From assembly GCF_002210285.1 (NCBI RefSeq), contig NZ_MWQE01000006.1, forward strand, positions 110,699-174,698: a stretch of 64,000 nucleotides of DNA. The letters run 5' to 3'. The first letter of the stretch is position 1. Each line of letters begins with the position of its first letter. The stretch comes from Fibrobacter sp. UWR2. Its GTDB lineage: Bacteria > Fibrobacterota > Fibrobacteria > Fibrobacterales > Fibrobacteraceae. Positions 1 through 9,341 of this stretch are shown one piece after another. Made by a program: the position numbers and the translations under genes. The notes under the pieces were generated by a model. It worked only from the letters and a program-made list of their open reading frames with translations, ran no database searches and was not told the DNA's origin.

Positions 1-2
1 GG

Positions 3-206
3 TGCTCTACGTTGATAGCCGTGGGGCCGGTTCCCCACAGGGCAACTGTCTTGATTCGCGATGTTGTCGATTTCGCGAAGGAAGACGACCTCAAGCAGAT
101 AGTTGAACTTCCCGCCCTGAGTTTATCGGTGTCGGCGGGGTTAATTGCTACTACTATGGGAAAATATACAAAAAATCCTGCGGATAATGACTCTTCTTAT
201 AAATGA
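3..206 (+). CDS. Possible 3' end of a gene cut by the window edge
   Basis: The frame is open from the left edge to a TAA at 204-206, so this may be the last 67 or so codons of a gene that begins outside the window. Codon choice (many G/C third positions) resembles neighbouring genes, but no domain or motif is recognisable. A second short open stretch in another frame follows (about 211-300, starting at an ATG), which could mean that the gene is decayed here. The only in-window start is a TTG at 12 with no ribosome-binding site. No function can be assigned. Confidence 0.3.
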   Translation, partial: CSTLIAVGPVPHRATVLIRDVVDFAKEDDLKQIVELPALSLSVSAGLIATTMGKYTKNPADNDSSYK

Positions 207-318
207 GGTATGGATCATTTTCCCCGCGCCGGGAATATGGTCTTTTTATTTGATGAAGTCCACGAATTGGTGGATGGAATGAATCCGGGTTTTGCCTAGA
301 TATTCTATTTTATAGATA

Positions 319-960
319 ATGGCTCGCGGAATTTTATGGATTGTGTTGATGGTGTGCGCCCTGCTGCTTGCGGGGTGCTCAAGTCATCCGCCTTCTGCAG
401 CGCAGTTTATGAATGTGAAAGAAGACGGAACTGCTATTGTTATCGGAGGGACTGCTAAAGTCGGTGGCCTCCATCGAGGCAAGAATCGGTTGCAGAGTGA
501 CTATTCTGATGTAGAACTCTTTGGTGATTTAGATGTTTCTCTTTTGTTTAGATACAGCCATTTGGTTCTGGGATTTTATTCGGAAAATCTTTATTCGATA
601 AGCGGCCTTGCTGGTTCCCGATGGGAATACGTAGGCGTTCAAGGCTGGTTCGGTATGTCTGTTTTAGTGGTTGACAAGCAAGTCCCTATTTACGGCGGAT
701 TGATGTTAATCGAAGAATATCCTGTAAGTAAAAATCTTAGAGTGGGGCTAAGTGAACACATTTCGCGTAATGCCCACGGTGTAGATAAGAATGAAGCTGG
801 TTTAGGTTCTCCGGCTACGGGTTTTTATCATGAGTTTGGTACCGGAATTTATCTGGCGTATAAGGATTTTTCAGCAGAGTTTCGGTATGGACGGGAAATT
901 GATGAACCGAGAAATCGCTTTTATTTTATGATAAATTATGGCTTTGATTCTGATGGCTAG
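319..960 (+). CDS. Small lipoprotein or outer-membrane beta-barrel-like protein, unknown function
   Basis: The 213-residue product starts with a short positively charged end, a hydrophobic segment and a clear lipobox (LLAGC, Cys at about residue 20), so it is predicted to be exported and lipidated. The rest has many alternating aromatic/hydrophobic residues (for example SLLFRYSHLVLGFY and EFRYG) and ends with an aromatic-rich strand (FYFMINYGF), a pattern seen in small outer-membrane beta-barrels. No catalytic motif is visible. Upstream DNA is AT-rich (TATTCTATTTTATAG). It stands alone; the next gene is convergent. Function not recognised. Confidence 0.7.
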   Translation: MARGILWIVLMVCALLLAGCSSHPPSAAQFMNVKEDGTAIVIGGTAKVGGLHRGKNRLQSDYSDVELFGDLDVSLLFRYSHLVLGFYSENLYSISGLAGSRWEYVGVQGWFGMSVLVVDKQVPIYGGLMLIEEYPVSKNLRVGLSEHISRNAHGVDKNEAGLGSPATGFYHEFGTGIYLAYKDFSAEFRYGREIDEPRNRFYFMINYGFDSDG

Positions 961-994
961 TTTTTTAAAAAGGGCGGTTCCCCCGTCTATGCCT

Positions 995-1627
995 TTACGA
1001 AAAACAGCTTTTGACGCATGCTTCGAGGATTGCGGCGAAGGCGAGCAGGGTTATGCCGTACTTGGGGCGGAGCCTCTTGATTAAGGGGAAGAATGCGTTG
1101 ATGATGTACAAAGTAGATGCGACCAGGTAGCCTAGCGCGATGATGTATGCAGGCTGGCCCAGGCCGGAATAGAACAGGCCGTTGTATTCCCCGCGGGCGA
1201 AAGTTTCTAGGGAAAAGAAGAAAAAGAACGAGGCGATGCTTAGGGCAATCTTGAAGTTCCTGAGCCAGAAATCTTTGGGAGGGAGGTTCGCTGACGGATC
1301 CTTGTCTTTCCAGATGTGCTTATTGAAAAAGGGGATGCATGTCGAATACCAGATGAAAATCCCGATTGCGGGGAGGAACTTGGCAAATTCGAAAACGTGC
1401 CAAAGTTGAAGGCTATTGATTACGGAGGGGTCGCTGGCGATGGTGAACAGTAAACCGTCTTCAGGGCGGCCGCGTGGTCCGCGAAGTAAAACGAGAACGT
1501 AGATTACCAATACGATTCCGATGAGTATCAGGAATTGCTTAAATCCCCTTTTGTCGGGCAGGGGCTGCGGCTGCTTGAGGATTTTTTCTTCGTAATTTTT
1601 GAGTTCTTCTTCGGTAAAACGTGCCAT
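995..1627 (-). CDS. Four-helix integral membrane protein, unknown function
   Basis: The product has a charged N-terminal segment (ARFTEEELKNYEEK) and then about four hydrophobic helices: near residues 30-48 (FLILIGIVLVIYVLVLL), 75-95, 125-145 (a striking FFFFF run) and 155-175. I chose the internal ATG at 1627 because the preceding seven codons (from 1648) lie in AT-rich intergenic-looking sequence; neither start has a convincing ribosome-binding site. It is convergent with the lipoprotein gene and divergent from the MoxR gene. No family is recognised. Confidence 0.65.
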   Translation of the reverse strand: MARFTEEELKNYEEKILKQPQPLPDKRGFKQFLILIGIVLVIYVLVLLRGPRGRPEDGLLFTIASDPSVINSLQLWHVFEFAKFLPAIGIFIWYSTCIPFFNKHIWKDKDPSANLPPKDFWLRNFKIALSIASFFFFFSLETFARGEYNGLFYSGLGQPAYIIALGYLVASTLYIINAFFPLIKRLRPKYGITLLAFAAILEACVKSCFS

Positions 1628-1722
1628 ATTCTGCAATAAATGTAACATAAAGGGGCGTAATTTGTTTTTCTCGGGGCAATTTTTGTATTTTAATGTCCGT
1701 AAAAATCATAGAGGTTAACTAA

Positions 1723-2706
1723 ATGGATATTCAGGAACTTTCGGAAAAGGTGCGCCAGCAGAGCGCATTCTGCATGAACTTGCTGCGTGAAGTGGAAGGG
1801 ACGGTGATTGGCCAGAAGGCTCTGGTGGAAAGCATTTTGACGGGTATTTTGGCCGACGGTCACGTGCTGCTGGAAGGCTTGCCGGGCCTTGCCAAGACGA
1901 CCGCGGTGAAGGCTTTTGCCGATGCCGTGTCGCTCGACTTTAAGCGCATCCAGTTCACTCCCGACCTGTTGCCGGCCGACTTGCTGGGTACCACGATTTA
2001 CAACGCGAAGGAAGCGAAGTTCGAGACTCGCAAGGGCCCGCTCTTCACGAACCTCGTGCTCGCCGACGAAATTAACCGTGCTCCGTCGAAGGTGCAGAGC
2101 GCCTTGCTCGAAGCCATGCAGGAACGCCATATCACCATCGGTGACGAGACGTTCAAGCTGGATGAGCCGTTCCTGGTGCTCGCTACGCAGAACCCGATTG
2201 AACAGGAAGGTACGTATCCGCTGCCCGAAGCCCAGGTGGACCGTTTCCTCTTGAAGGTGAAGGTCAGCTACCCGAACAAGGCCGACGAAATGAAGATCCT
2301 CGACGCCGTTGCCGGTGCGGGCCTCCGTCAGCCGCAGGCTGTCGCCACGAAGGAAGACATCCTGGCCGCCCGCCAGTTGGTGAAGCAGGTGTACGTGGAC
2401 GAACGCGTGCGCGAATACATCGTGAACCTCGTGCTTGCGACCCGCGATCCGGGCAGCATCAAGCGTAGCGAACTGGTTGGCTTTGTGGAAGTGGGCGCCT
2501 CTCCGCGTGCTTCTATTGGCCTTGCCCAGGCTTCGAAGGCTCATGCATTCATTCAGGGCCGCGCCTACGTGACGCCGGAAGACGTGAAGGCCGTCGCCAT
2601 GGAAGTGCTCCGTCACCGCATTATCCTGAGCTACGAAGCCGAAGCGGAAGAAGTCTCTGCCGAAACCGTGGTGCAGAAGATTCTCGACAGCGTCGAAGTG
2701 CCGTAA
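1723..2706 (+). CDS. MoxR-family AAA+ ATPase
   Basis: A 327-residue MoxR-type AAA+ ATPase, normal length for the family. Visible are the MoxR-style Walker A (GLPGLAKT, residues 52-59), Walker B (LVLADEINRAP, D115/E116), the sensor-1 region (ATQNPIEQEGTYPLPEAQ) and a C-terminal helical lid domain. MoxR proteins act as chaperone-like ATPases, often with von Willebrand-type or DUF58 partners that help to mature metalloenzymes or envelope proteins. No such partner is adjacent here; the next genes face the other way. The start ATG at 1723 follows an AT-rich leader. Family assignment is secure; the client is unknown. Confidence 0.93.
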   Translation: MDIQELSEKVRQQSAFCMNLLREVEGTVIGQKALVESILTGILADGHVLLEGLPGLAKTTAVKAFADAVSLDFKRIQFTPDLLPADLLGTTIYNAKEAKFETRKGPLFTNLVLADEINRAPSKVQSALLEAMQERHITIGDETFKLDEPFLVLATQNPIEQEGTYPLPEAQVDRFLLKVKVSYPNKADEMKILDAVAGAGLRQPQAVATKEDILAARQLVKQVYVDERVREYIVNLVLATRDPGSIKRSELVGFVEVGASPRASIGLAQASKAHAFIQGRAYVTPEDVKAVAMEVLRHRIILSYEAEAEEVSAETVVQKILDSVEVP

Positions 2707-2762
2707 TCGAAAACGGTACGAGTGTCGCGGGTTGCGCAACCCAATTGTCAACCCCATTAAAA

Positions 2763-2788
2763 AACGCTCCTTACGGGGCGTTCTTTTA
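2763..2788 (+). terminator. Rho-independent terminator of the moxR-like gene
   Basis: AACGCTCC (2763-2770) pairs with GGGGCGTT (2775-2782), with one G-T pair, followed by a T-rich tail. It sits about 55 bases after the stop of the MoxR gene and touches the stop codon of the convergent RDD gene, so it could act for both. A perfect 14-base palindrome (GGGTTGCGCAACCC, 2729-2742) lies just upstream. Confidence 0.7.
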
Positions 2789-3175
2789 TTTTGCGATGAC
2801 GTCTGTCTTGGCGATTCTGTCACCAATGCGTTTTCTCGTGATGATGAACGCGAATATCTCGATCCAGTTCAGTAGCCAGGGGACGTTGCGCAGGATTCTC
2901 CTGCCGGCGGATACGGGTACCTTCGTCTCGGCGTCGACGACTTTCAGCTTCATTACCATTTTTCCGATGCTGCCACCGCTCGGCAGGTCGCGGAAGATAA
3001 GGTAGAGCATGGCAATCATGCTTGCGATAAGTGCCCTCGACATGAGTTCGGTAGGGTCCTTGAGGCCGTTGTCCTGCATGGACGGCAGGATGATCAGGAA
3101 GAAGAACGGGATATTGTTTATCAGTGCCGTTATGACGAGGTCGATGAGGATTGCGGCGAGTCTTTTGGAATCCAT
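2786..3175 (-). CDS. RDD-family membrane protein
   Basis: The 129-residue product begins SKRLAAILIDLVITALI, with the arginine and aspartate typical of the RDD domain, has two to three membrane helices and a following GxMVMKLKVVD segment typical of the family. The start at 3175 was chosen because an AAGGAA ribosome-binding site lies just upstream; the longer reading from 3247 would overlap the end of the glycosyltransferase gene. RDD proteins are small inner-membrane proteins, some implicated in ion exchange, mostly of unknown role. It lies directly downstream of the GT2 gene on the same strand (22-base gap) and is probably co-transcribed. Confidence 0.8.
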   Translation of the reverse strand: MDSKRLAAILIDLVITALINNIPFFFLIILPSMQDNGLKDPTELMSRALIASMIAMLYLIFRDLPSGGSIGKMVMKLKVVDAETKVPVSAGRRILRNVPWLLNWIEIFAFIITRKRIGDRIAKTDVIAK

Positions 3176-3197
3176 CTTGTTTCCTTTTTTTGCGTTT

Positions 3198-4343
3198 TTA
3201 TTTCCAGCGGAACATGCCGGTGATGCCTGCGGGCACGGCGAACACAATCATCGGAATCTGGATGAGTTCTGTCGGCAAGAAGGCGAGCATGCGGCGCTTG
3301 GAATGCAGCTTCCAGGAGGCAATCATCAGGAATACAAAGTCCACGACAATCTTCGGCAAGATGCTGAAGGCGCACCACTGCCACGGGCAATCCAGGAATG
3401 CGACGCACCATGGGCTGATAAACATCCAGATGTAGTACGTATAAATTAATGTCAAGAGCAGAACGTATGCCTTGCTCTCGTAGTTCGTGCCGTTGCTGCT
3501 CCAGCGGGCGCGCTGGTTGAATAGCTGCTTCCAGGTATGCACCGGCGCGGTCTCGATAACGGCGTCGCGGTCCAGGTTGTAGCAGACCTTCGTGCCCGGG
3601 ATTTTCATCATCTTGTGGATGAGCATGTCGTCATCGCCGCTCGAGAGGTTGATGAGGTCGCCGAAGCCGCCGACTTCGAAGAACAGGTCCTTCTTGTAGG
3701 CAAGGCAGGCGGCTGAGGCGACAATCGGGTGCCCGAGGCTAAAGCCGGCGGCCTCCATCGCGGTGTACCCGAGGGTCTCCAGCTTTTGGTACAGGTGGGG
3801 CATGGAACGCGAGCCGTTGTTCTGCTTGGGCCCCTGCACGATGCAGATGCCGTCCACGAATCGGCCCGCCATGGCGGTAATCCAGCTCTTGCGCGGGATG
3901 CAGTCCGCGTCCATCGTGAGCAGCACATCGTTTTTCGCGATCTTGAATGCGCTTTCGAGGGCGCGCTTCTTGGGGCTTGCTATTACGGGCAGGTCCTGCG
4001 GCAGCGAGAGCACGCGGAACTTCGGGTGCGTCGCGGCGAACTTCTCGAGGATTTCGCGGGTGGAGTCCGTCGAGCGGTCGTCTACGCAGATGACTTCCCA
4101 CTCGCCGGCATAATCCTGCTCGGCAAGCGCTTCCAAAGTACGTTGTGCGAATTCCTCTTCGTTCCTCATCGGTACGACGACCGATACGCTCGGGGTGGCC
4201 TTCGGGCCCTTGTAACGGTGCGTGCGGACAAGCCCTATTATGAAGAACAGGAACAGGAGCACGTAGAGCGTGGTCAGGCTTGCGACGATAATGCCACCCA
4301 TGTGCGAAAATGTAGAAAAAATCGTCGTTTTTCCCTGCTTCAT
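3198..4343 (-). CDS. Membrane-anchored family 2 glycosyltransferase
   Basis: The 381-residue protein has an N-terminal membrane helix (about residues 15-38), a GT-A fold catalytic domain with the nucleotide-binding DDRSTD (D88/D89), metal-binding DAD (145-147), an acceptor-site aspartate run (GDDD, about 236-239) and QRARW (277-281), the Q-x-x-R-W motif of processive or semi-processive GT2 enzymes, then two or three C-terminal membrane helices. This fits transfer of sugars from a nucleotide sugar on the cytoplasmic face into a lipid or polysaccharide product. An alternative start is the ATG at 4301; neither has a good ribosome-binding site. Product unknown. Confidence 0.85.
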   Translation of the reverse strand: MKQGKTTIFSTFSHMGGIIVASLTTLYVLLFLFFIIGLVRTHRYKGPKATPSVSVVVPMRNEEEFAQRTLEALAEQDYAGEWEVICVDDRSTDSTREILEKFAATHPKFRVLSLPQDLPVIASPKKRALESAFKIAKNDVLLTMDADCIPRKSWITAMAGRFVDGICIVQGPKQNNGSRSMPHLYQKLETLGYTAMEAAGFSLGHPIVASAACLAYKKDLFFEVGGFGDLINLSSGDDDMLIHKMMKIPGTKVCYNLDRDAVIETAPVHTWKQLFNQRARWSSNGTNYESKAYVLLLTLIYTYYIWMFISPWCVAFLDCPWQWCAFSILPKIVVDFVFLMIASWKLHSKRRMLAFLPTELIQIPMIVFAVPAGITGMFRWK

Positions 4344-4405
4344 TTGTGTGTTTAGGAAAATTCTGTGTGCAGCGGCGTAGAAATGGAGTTATTTTTATTG
4401 GTAGG

Positions 4406-6088
4406 ATGTCTAATAAGTTAAAGAGAATAATAGCTTGGACTTTGGCCGTCTGTTTCTTGGTCTGCGCGCTGGTTGCGTTCCTGATGGTTCGCGGGTGCGG
4501 CATTTCGCCATCGATTACCCGCCTGGACAACCGCGGGGTGGCGTTCTTTAGAGGCGATACGCTCGAAGTCCCCTCCATTTCGAATTACATGTCCCCGACT
4601 GGCACCCGCTATGGCGATTCCATTGCCCTGCGGTTCGACCTGCCCGAGTTTACCGGCCCGACAATGACCCTGCGCTTCCGTTCGGTGCATGTGGCCTTCG
4701 ATGTGTTCCAGGGCGGCGAGAGGATCTATACCTATGGCCACGACCGCGCCTCCCGCGGCAAGTTCATCGGCAGCGGATTCCACTATGTGCCTCTCTTCCA
4801 TTCCGCATCGGGCAAGCCTATCGAGTTGCGGGCATTCTACGCTATCGATGACAACCGCAAGGCGTTCTACGATTTTGACTTGCTCCCTTCTGAATATGCG
4901 AATAGCGACTACTATGCGCGCCATGTGTTCGCCCTCGTGGTGGGCGCGTTCCTGACCCTGTTCGGAATACTCGCCCTGCTTGTCGGTGTCGCGACCGCCT
5001 TCTATGGCATCTCGGCCTCGCGCCCCATGATGATAGGCCTCCTCTCTACGTCGCTTGGCCTGTGGACGCTCTGCTACATGAAGCTTTTCCAGATTATCTC
5101 CTTCAACCTGACTCTCAATTCGGCAATAGAGTACATGAGCCTTTACTTTGCTCCGCTTCCGTTCTGCCTTCTGCTTATGAATATGCGCAAGGGAAAGATA
5201 ACCGCCTGGAGGTGGTGGGGTATCCTTGTCGTCGTCATTATCGGAGCGATACTGCTGATTGTCAATTCTATCCTCCACTTTACGGGTGTTGCTCCATTCC
5301 CCAAGACGCTCCCGCTCTTCCACTTTTATGTGGGTGTCGGCATGGTGTACCTGGTCGCCTCGGGTGCGCTGTACAGTTCGAAGATGGAACTCTCGGGCAA
5401 GGTGCTCACGCTGGGAGTCGTTTTCTTTGCCGTGGTCACGGCGTTCGACCTGGTCCGCTACAACCTGTGCCTGCGCTACTCGGTGGGGCATTCGCTGCTC
5501 GAGATGACATGGCTGCCTTTCGCGGCACTCGTGTTTGTGATGATGCTTATGGCGAGCTACCTGATTTACCTGTTCCATATCCTCGAGGACAAGGCTGAGA
5601 AGGATGTGCTTTCGACCATGGCGTACGTGGATTCGCTGACGGGACTTTTCAACCGCGCGAAGTGCCAGCAGATTTTCGGGTTCCTGGACAAGTCCACCGC
5701 CGATTTCGCGATTGTGAGCATCGACCTGAACGGGCTGAAGATGGTGAACGACCATTACGGCCATGCCGTGGGCGACAACCTGATAAAGGCCTTCGCCTCC
5801 GTGCTCAAGCAGGCCTTCGCAGGCCTGGGAACCGCTATACGCATGGGCGGAGACGAATTCCTGGCCATTGTACGTAACGAGCACGTCGCGGACCTGCCTG
5901 CCGCAATCGACAAGATGCTCGACCTGCAGAAGAACTGCAGGCAGGAACTGCCTATCCCGCTGGAAGCGGCCTACGGGATTGCCTACCGCAGCGAGTCGGG
6001 CGGGAATGCCGATACCGTCTACCGCGCTGCCGATAAGCGCATGTACGATATGAAATCGACGATGAAGTCCAAGCTTGTTCGCAAATAA
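4406..6088 (+). CDS. Membrane-bound diguanylate cyclase with 7TM sensor region
   Basis: The protein has an N-terminal helix, a periplasmic region of about 130 residues, then roughly seven consecutive membrane helices (about residues 170-390, like a 7TMR-DISM module) followed by a GGDEF domain. The active-site loop is canonical (RMGGDEF, GGDEF at about 481-485) and the upstream DSLTGLFNR and NDHYGH motifs are present, so synthesis of cyclic di-GMP from two GTP is expected. The ATG at 4406 is preferred to a GTG at 4346, which would add a non-conserved 20-residue leader. Signal sensed by the periplasmic domain is unknown. Confidence 0.88.
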   Translation: MSNKLKRIIAWTLAVCFLVCALVAFLMVRGCGISPSITRLDNRGVAFFRGDTLEVPSISNYMSPTGTRYGDSIALRFDLPEFTGPTMTLRFRSVHVAFDVFQGGERIYTYGHDRASRGKFIGSGFHYVPLFHSASGKPIELRAFYAIDDNRKAFYDFDLLPSEYANSDYYARHVFALVVGAFLTLFGILALLVGVATAFYGISASRPMMIGLLSTSLGLWTLCYMKLFQIISFNLTLNSAIEYMSLYFAPLPFCLLLMNMRKGKITAWRWWGILVVVIIGAILLIVNSILHFTGVAPFPKTLPLFHFYVGVGMVYLVASGALYSSKMELSGKVLTLGVVFFAVVTAFDLVRYNLCLRYSVGHSLLEMTWLPFAALVFVMMLMASYLIYLFHILEDKAEKDVLSTMAYVDSLTGLFNRAKCQQIFGFLDKSTADFAIVSIDLNGLKMVNDHYGHAVGDNLIKAFASVLKQAFAGLGTAIRMGGDEFLAIVRNEHVADLPAAIDKMLDLQKNCRQELPIPLEAAYGIAYRSESGGNADTVYRAADKRMYDMKSTMKSKLVRK

Positions 6089-6129
6089 ATTTTATATATA
6101 TTCATGATAAACGATTCGGGTGGTTGACA

Positions 6130-7332
6130 ATGAAAAAGACAACGGTTTTGGCAATTGCGGGAGTATCGCTTGCCTTCTGGGCCTGCGCAAAGACGGCTCT
6201 TCTCCAGGACGAGGCTGTATTCAAGGGCAAGACAGGCGTTATTGGCGTCTTCCGCCAGCCTGCGTTCTACTGTAGCGAGGCGACCCCGCACTACATGAAA
6301 CTCGGCGATTCCACGTTCGTGGTGAAGCCCACGTGGAGCACGGAACAGGACAACGTGTTCTTTGCACCGCTCAAGCCGGGTCCGGCGACGCTCTACAGCT
6401 ACAGTTACGACTGCGGCGAGAACGAGAACAAGTTCGTGCTCGATACGACCGCTGCGAACAAGGGCGCCTCGGGCCTGATTATTCCCGAACAGGGCCTTTG
6501 CAAGATTGTCATCTCCTTCGTGCAGGGCGACAAGCTCTTTATGCACGATGATGTGCTGATTGATGAGGAATTCAAGAAGGCGGATGTTGCGGTCAAGGCG
6601 TCGGACATCCCATATTGCGAGGTGCTGAAGGGCGACGGTACAAAGCTGAGCTTTGCCAACCGCGATTCCCTGCTGCGCGAGCAGTTCAAGGCGGCGGTCG
6701 AAGCGGCGAAGGACGGTGGCTGCGAACAGGTCCGCCCGCTGGTCGTAATAGACTCGACTTCGGACAAGGTAACTTGGAACGGGGAGAAGGACAAGGTGCT
6801 GATGGTCGCCGCCCATGCGACTCCCGACCTGTATGAGAATGGCATGCCCGTAACGATCGACGGCGAGATGCGCGTGTATTCTGACCGCGAGATTCTCGAC
6901 TGGTACAAGATGAACGGCAAGAGCGTGCGCAACTGGCCCCTGAGACTGCGCCAGCTGCTTGGGCTCCCGCGCGACGCGAAGATTACGCACTTCACCACGT
7001 TCTGGGTCGACCCCAAGAACATGATCCGTCCGGCGTACACTCCGGATATCACGAGTTCCGAGATGGCCTGCCGCTTTGAAGAAGACGACGATTCCCAGTT
7101 GGATTCGCTTGGCATGTGGCTCAGGAACTGGTTCGACAAGGCCTGGAGTACGAACTACAAGAGCGAAGGTGGCTACCCGTGGACCCGCCTTGGGTATACC
7201 TATGACTGGGGTGCCGATGGCATCGACAAGTACGGGCTCTCGGAGTTCCTGCTGATGAACGAGTCTAAGGTCGTGGTACAGACGACGAAGGACCTGAAGT
7301 CGTTCGTAAGGTGGCTTGGCGACCGCCGGTAG
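6130..7332 (+). CDS. Exported lipoprotein-like protein, unknown function
   Basis: The 400-residue product starts KKTTVLAIAGVSLAF and has a cysteine at about residue 19 (FWAC), a non-standard lipobox, suggesting export and possible lipidation. The body contains many charged and aromatic residues; the C-terminal third is Trp-rich (MWLRNWF, GYPWTRLGYTYDWG). I do not recognise a family. The ATG at 6130 is preferred to a TTG two codons upstream. It follows the diguanylate cyclase by 41 bases on the same strand and may be co-transcribed. The next gene is convergent, seven bases away. Confidence 0.7.
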   Translation: MKKTTVLAIAGVSLAFWACAKTALLQDEAVFKGKTGVIGVFRQPAFYCSEATPHYMKLGDSTFVVKPTWSTEQDNVFFAPLKPGPATLYSYSYDCGENENKFVLDTTAANKGASGLIIPEQGLCKIVISFVQGDKLFMHDDVLIDEEFKKADVAVKASDIPYCEVLKGDGTKLSFANRDSLLREQFKAAVEAAKDGGCEQVRPLVVIDSTSDKVTWNGEKDKVLMVAAHATPDLYENGMPVTIDGEMRVYSDREILDWYKMNGKSVRNWPLRLRQLLGLPRDAKITHFTTFWVDPKNMIRPAYTPDITSSEMACRFEEDDDSQLDSLGMWLRNWFDKAWSTNYKSEGGYPWTRLGYTYDWGADGIDKYGLSEFLLMNESKVVVQTTKDLKSFVRWLGDRR

Positions 7333-7338
7333 GATAGT

Positions 7339-8094
7339 TTATTTGTGATGGATGGAAACCCGCCACAGTTGCTGGCGGGCTTCTTTGTATTTGCGCTCGA
7401 ACGCGGTAATGGGCCGCTCCGGCTCGAACGCTTCGCAGCTGATTGTGCCCGTATTGTCATCCCCGCATAGGCAGGGATCTTTTCCGACCTGCGCCGCTTC
7501 CGCGAATTCCCTAGCATATATTTCCCAGTTGGTGCGCATCTCGATGGTATCGCCCAGTTGCAGGAGCGTCGGAAAAATCGGGTGCAGGTGGAACCTGCGC
7601 GTGGCCTCGCTCTGCTTGGGCCACGGGTTCGGGTAGTAGAGCGCGTGGTAGGGGATATGCCAGCGGCCAGCCTGTACAGCCTCGAGGGCGAGCCGCCAGA
7701 AGTCGAGGAGTTCTGCACGTACGAGGAATGCGTTTTGCGGGAAGGCGCTTGCGCCGCTAACGCCTGCGCCGCCGGCTTTTGTGAGGCGGGCTGCCGACTT
7801 GTCTATCCCGATGACGGGAATGTCCGGGTGCTGGCGGGCGATATTCAGCGTGCTTTCGCCCGTCCCGCAACCTGAATCTAGAATTACTTTATATGAAGAG
7901 TGGCCGGCGGGGATCTTATTATAAAAGTCTTCGACAAACTTTTCCGCTTCTGCAAACGCCTTGCGCGTATGCTCCGCGATAGGCCGTAAGTAATCGGTCG
8001 TCGCATACTTGCGTACGACCTCTTCCAGTTTATCGTATATGTCGGCTTGGTTCGTGGTGACGGCGCGTGCGCCCGCGATATGCGATTCCTGCAT
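7339..8094 (-). CDS. trmB: tRNA (guanine-N7-)-methyltransferase (TrmB family)
   Basis: A class I SAM-dependent methyltransferase: DSGCGTGEST (about residues 73-82) is the SAM-binding glycine loop, DIPVIGIDKS follows as motif II, and YPNPWPK with RRFHLHPIFP are the signature motifs of TrmB, which makes m7G46 in tRNA. About residues 204-213 are encoded by a copy of a palindromic intergenic repeat (7456-7483), so the protein has a short inserted peptide (KDPCLCGDDN) before its C-terminal segment. The start ATG overlaps the stop of the upstream lipoprotein gene (TAATG), implying translational coupling in one operon. Confidence 0.88.
   Translation of the reverse strand: MQESHIAGARAVTTNQADIYDKLEEVVRKYATTDYLRPIAEHTRKAFAEAEKFVEDFYNKIPAGHSSYKVILDSGCGTGESTLNIARQHPDIPVIGIDKSAARLTKAGGAGVSGASAFPQNAFLVRAELLDFWRLALEAVQAGRWHIPYHALYYPNPWPKQSEATRRFHLHPIFPTLLQLGDTIEMRTNWEIYAREFAEAAQVGKDPCLCGDDNTGTISCEAFEPERPITAFERKYKEARQQLWRVSIHHK
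7456..7483. repeat. Palindromic repeat copy inside trmB
   Basis: A diverged copy of the dispersed element whose best copies are at 28,025 and 28,070: arms TCATCCC and GGGATC around CGCATAGGCA. It lies wholly in the trmB reading frame and adds about ten residues without breaking it. Confidence 0.75.
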
Positions 8095-9338
8095 TACCGC
8101 TTCCAGATGCTCAGGCGCTTGCCACCGATAAGTTCGATGTCGTCCAGCCAGAAGTCGACTGTCCTTTCGTTAGCGCTGACCTCGAAGTCCCACACGAGCT
8201 GGTTCACGCAGGTGTAAGAGAATCCGTCTTTCAGTATATCGGCGAGCGGTACGAGTACGCGTTCCCAGTTTTCGGACAAGTTAAACTTGCGTTGGGCGAT
8301 GTTCTGGTTGCCGGATTTCTGAGTCTCGTCGATAACGCCGAACTTGAATGCTCCCATTCCCCTGACGCGGAATGCTACCGTGTCTACGGACGAGATGTCG
8401 TTGCAGAGCGTCTTGTCGCTCTTGCCGAGTTCAATGCCGACTGTTGCCCAGGGCCACAGCTTTTCGCCGGAAGAAGAATCCTTGAGAGTCTCGCCGAAAG
8501 TTGCTTCTACATGAGCCACGATGTTGCCGTCTTTCTCGGTGACGAGGGTAAAACGGTGCCACCCGTCGTCGGTGATGAATTTGGGCGTAACGTTCTCTTC
8601 GGAGTAGTCGAAGTACCACCAGCCACCTTCGTAGAATTGTGCCGGCATAAAGCGGTTCTGGTAGTTGGAATCCTGGAAGTCGTCGAGCAGGAGCGCGCGG
8701 CTTTCTTCGGCGAACGTGCTTACGGTCGAAGTTTCACCGGCGACGACCTTCAGGTAGGTGCTGCTGGTGTCGTTCTTCTTGTTGCTCGGAATGAACACGA
8801 GGCTCAAGGGGCCTGCCGGCAGGGAGTCGAGCGTGAACTTGCCGTCGACAACTTCTGCTTCGTGGGCCATGCCGCGCACCATCACCTTGCCGGACTGTTC
8901 CTGGACGGAACCGGAAATGGAGACGGTCTTCGTGAGGCTATCCTTGCCAAGGTCGACGTCTTCGCCTTTGACGAGGACTTCCTTCTGCAGGGCCTTGTCG
9001 CCCATGACGGCTTCGAAAATGTATTCGCCGTCGGCGATGTTTTCAAATGTGATGACGCCCTTGGAATCCGTGCTCGCGATGTAGGCGGAATCAGGGTTGA
9101 TACTTTCAGTTTCGGTGAGGCGTACGGTTACCTGCGCCGCGGGCTTACCCGCAGAGACAAGTTGGGCCGTGATGGCATTACCGGCATCGGTACCGCTGGG
9201 GCCGCCGCCCGCCATCTTTTCGGAATCGGAACATGCCGAAAGGGCCGCTGCTGTCGAAAGCGCGATCAGTCCCAGGCCGAATGTCGAAATATTCCGCTGC
9301 ACCTTGGAAAGATACATATTTTTGAAAAGTCCGCGCAT
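8094..9338 (-). CDS. Lipoprotein with carbohydrate-binding-like domains, partner of a TIGR02147 regulator
   Basis: The 414-residue protein has a signal sequence ending at a lipobox-like ALSAC (Cys about 36), a Gly/Ser stretch, a repeat that resembles a beta-sandwich of the carboxypeptidase-regulatory or CBM-like type (about 50-120: ISGSV, SGKVMVRG, SLPAGPLSLVF), and a C-terminal jelly-roll-like domain of about 210 residues (LLDDFQDSNYQNRF through VDFWLDDIELIGG), a shape shared with carbohydrate-binding modules. Surface attachment with glycan binding is an inference. It lies 3 bases after the TIGR02147 gene and overlaps trmB, so the three form one transcription unit. An alternative start is an ATG seven codons in. 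Confidence 0.78.
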   Translation of the reverse strand: MRGLFKNMYLSKVQRNISTFGLGLIALSTAAALSACSDSEKMAGGGPSGTDAGNAITAQLVSAGKPAAQVTVRLTETESINPDSAYIASTDSKGVITFENIADGEYIFEAVMGDKALQKEVLVKGEDVDLGKDSLTKTVSISGSVQEQSGKVMVRGMAHEAEVVDGKFTLDSLPAGPLSLVFIPSNKKNDTSSTYLKVVAGETSTVSTFAEESRALLLDDFQDSNYQNRFMPAQFYEGGWWYFDYSEENVTPKFITDDGWHRFTLVTEKDGNIVAHVEATFGETLKDSSSGEKLWPWATVGIELGKSDKTLCNDISSVDTVAFRVRGMGAFKFGVIDETQKSGNQNIAQRKFNLSENWERVLVPLADILKDGFSYTCVNQLVWDFEVSANERTVDFWLDDIELIGGKRLSIWKR

Positions 9339-9341
9339 CGC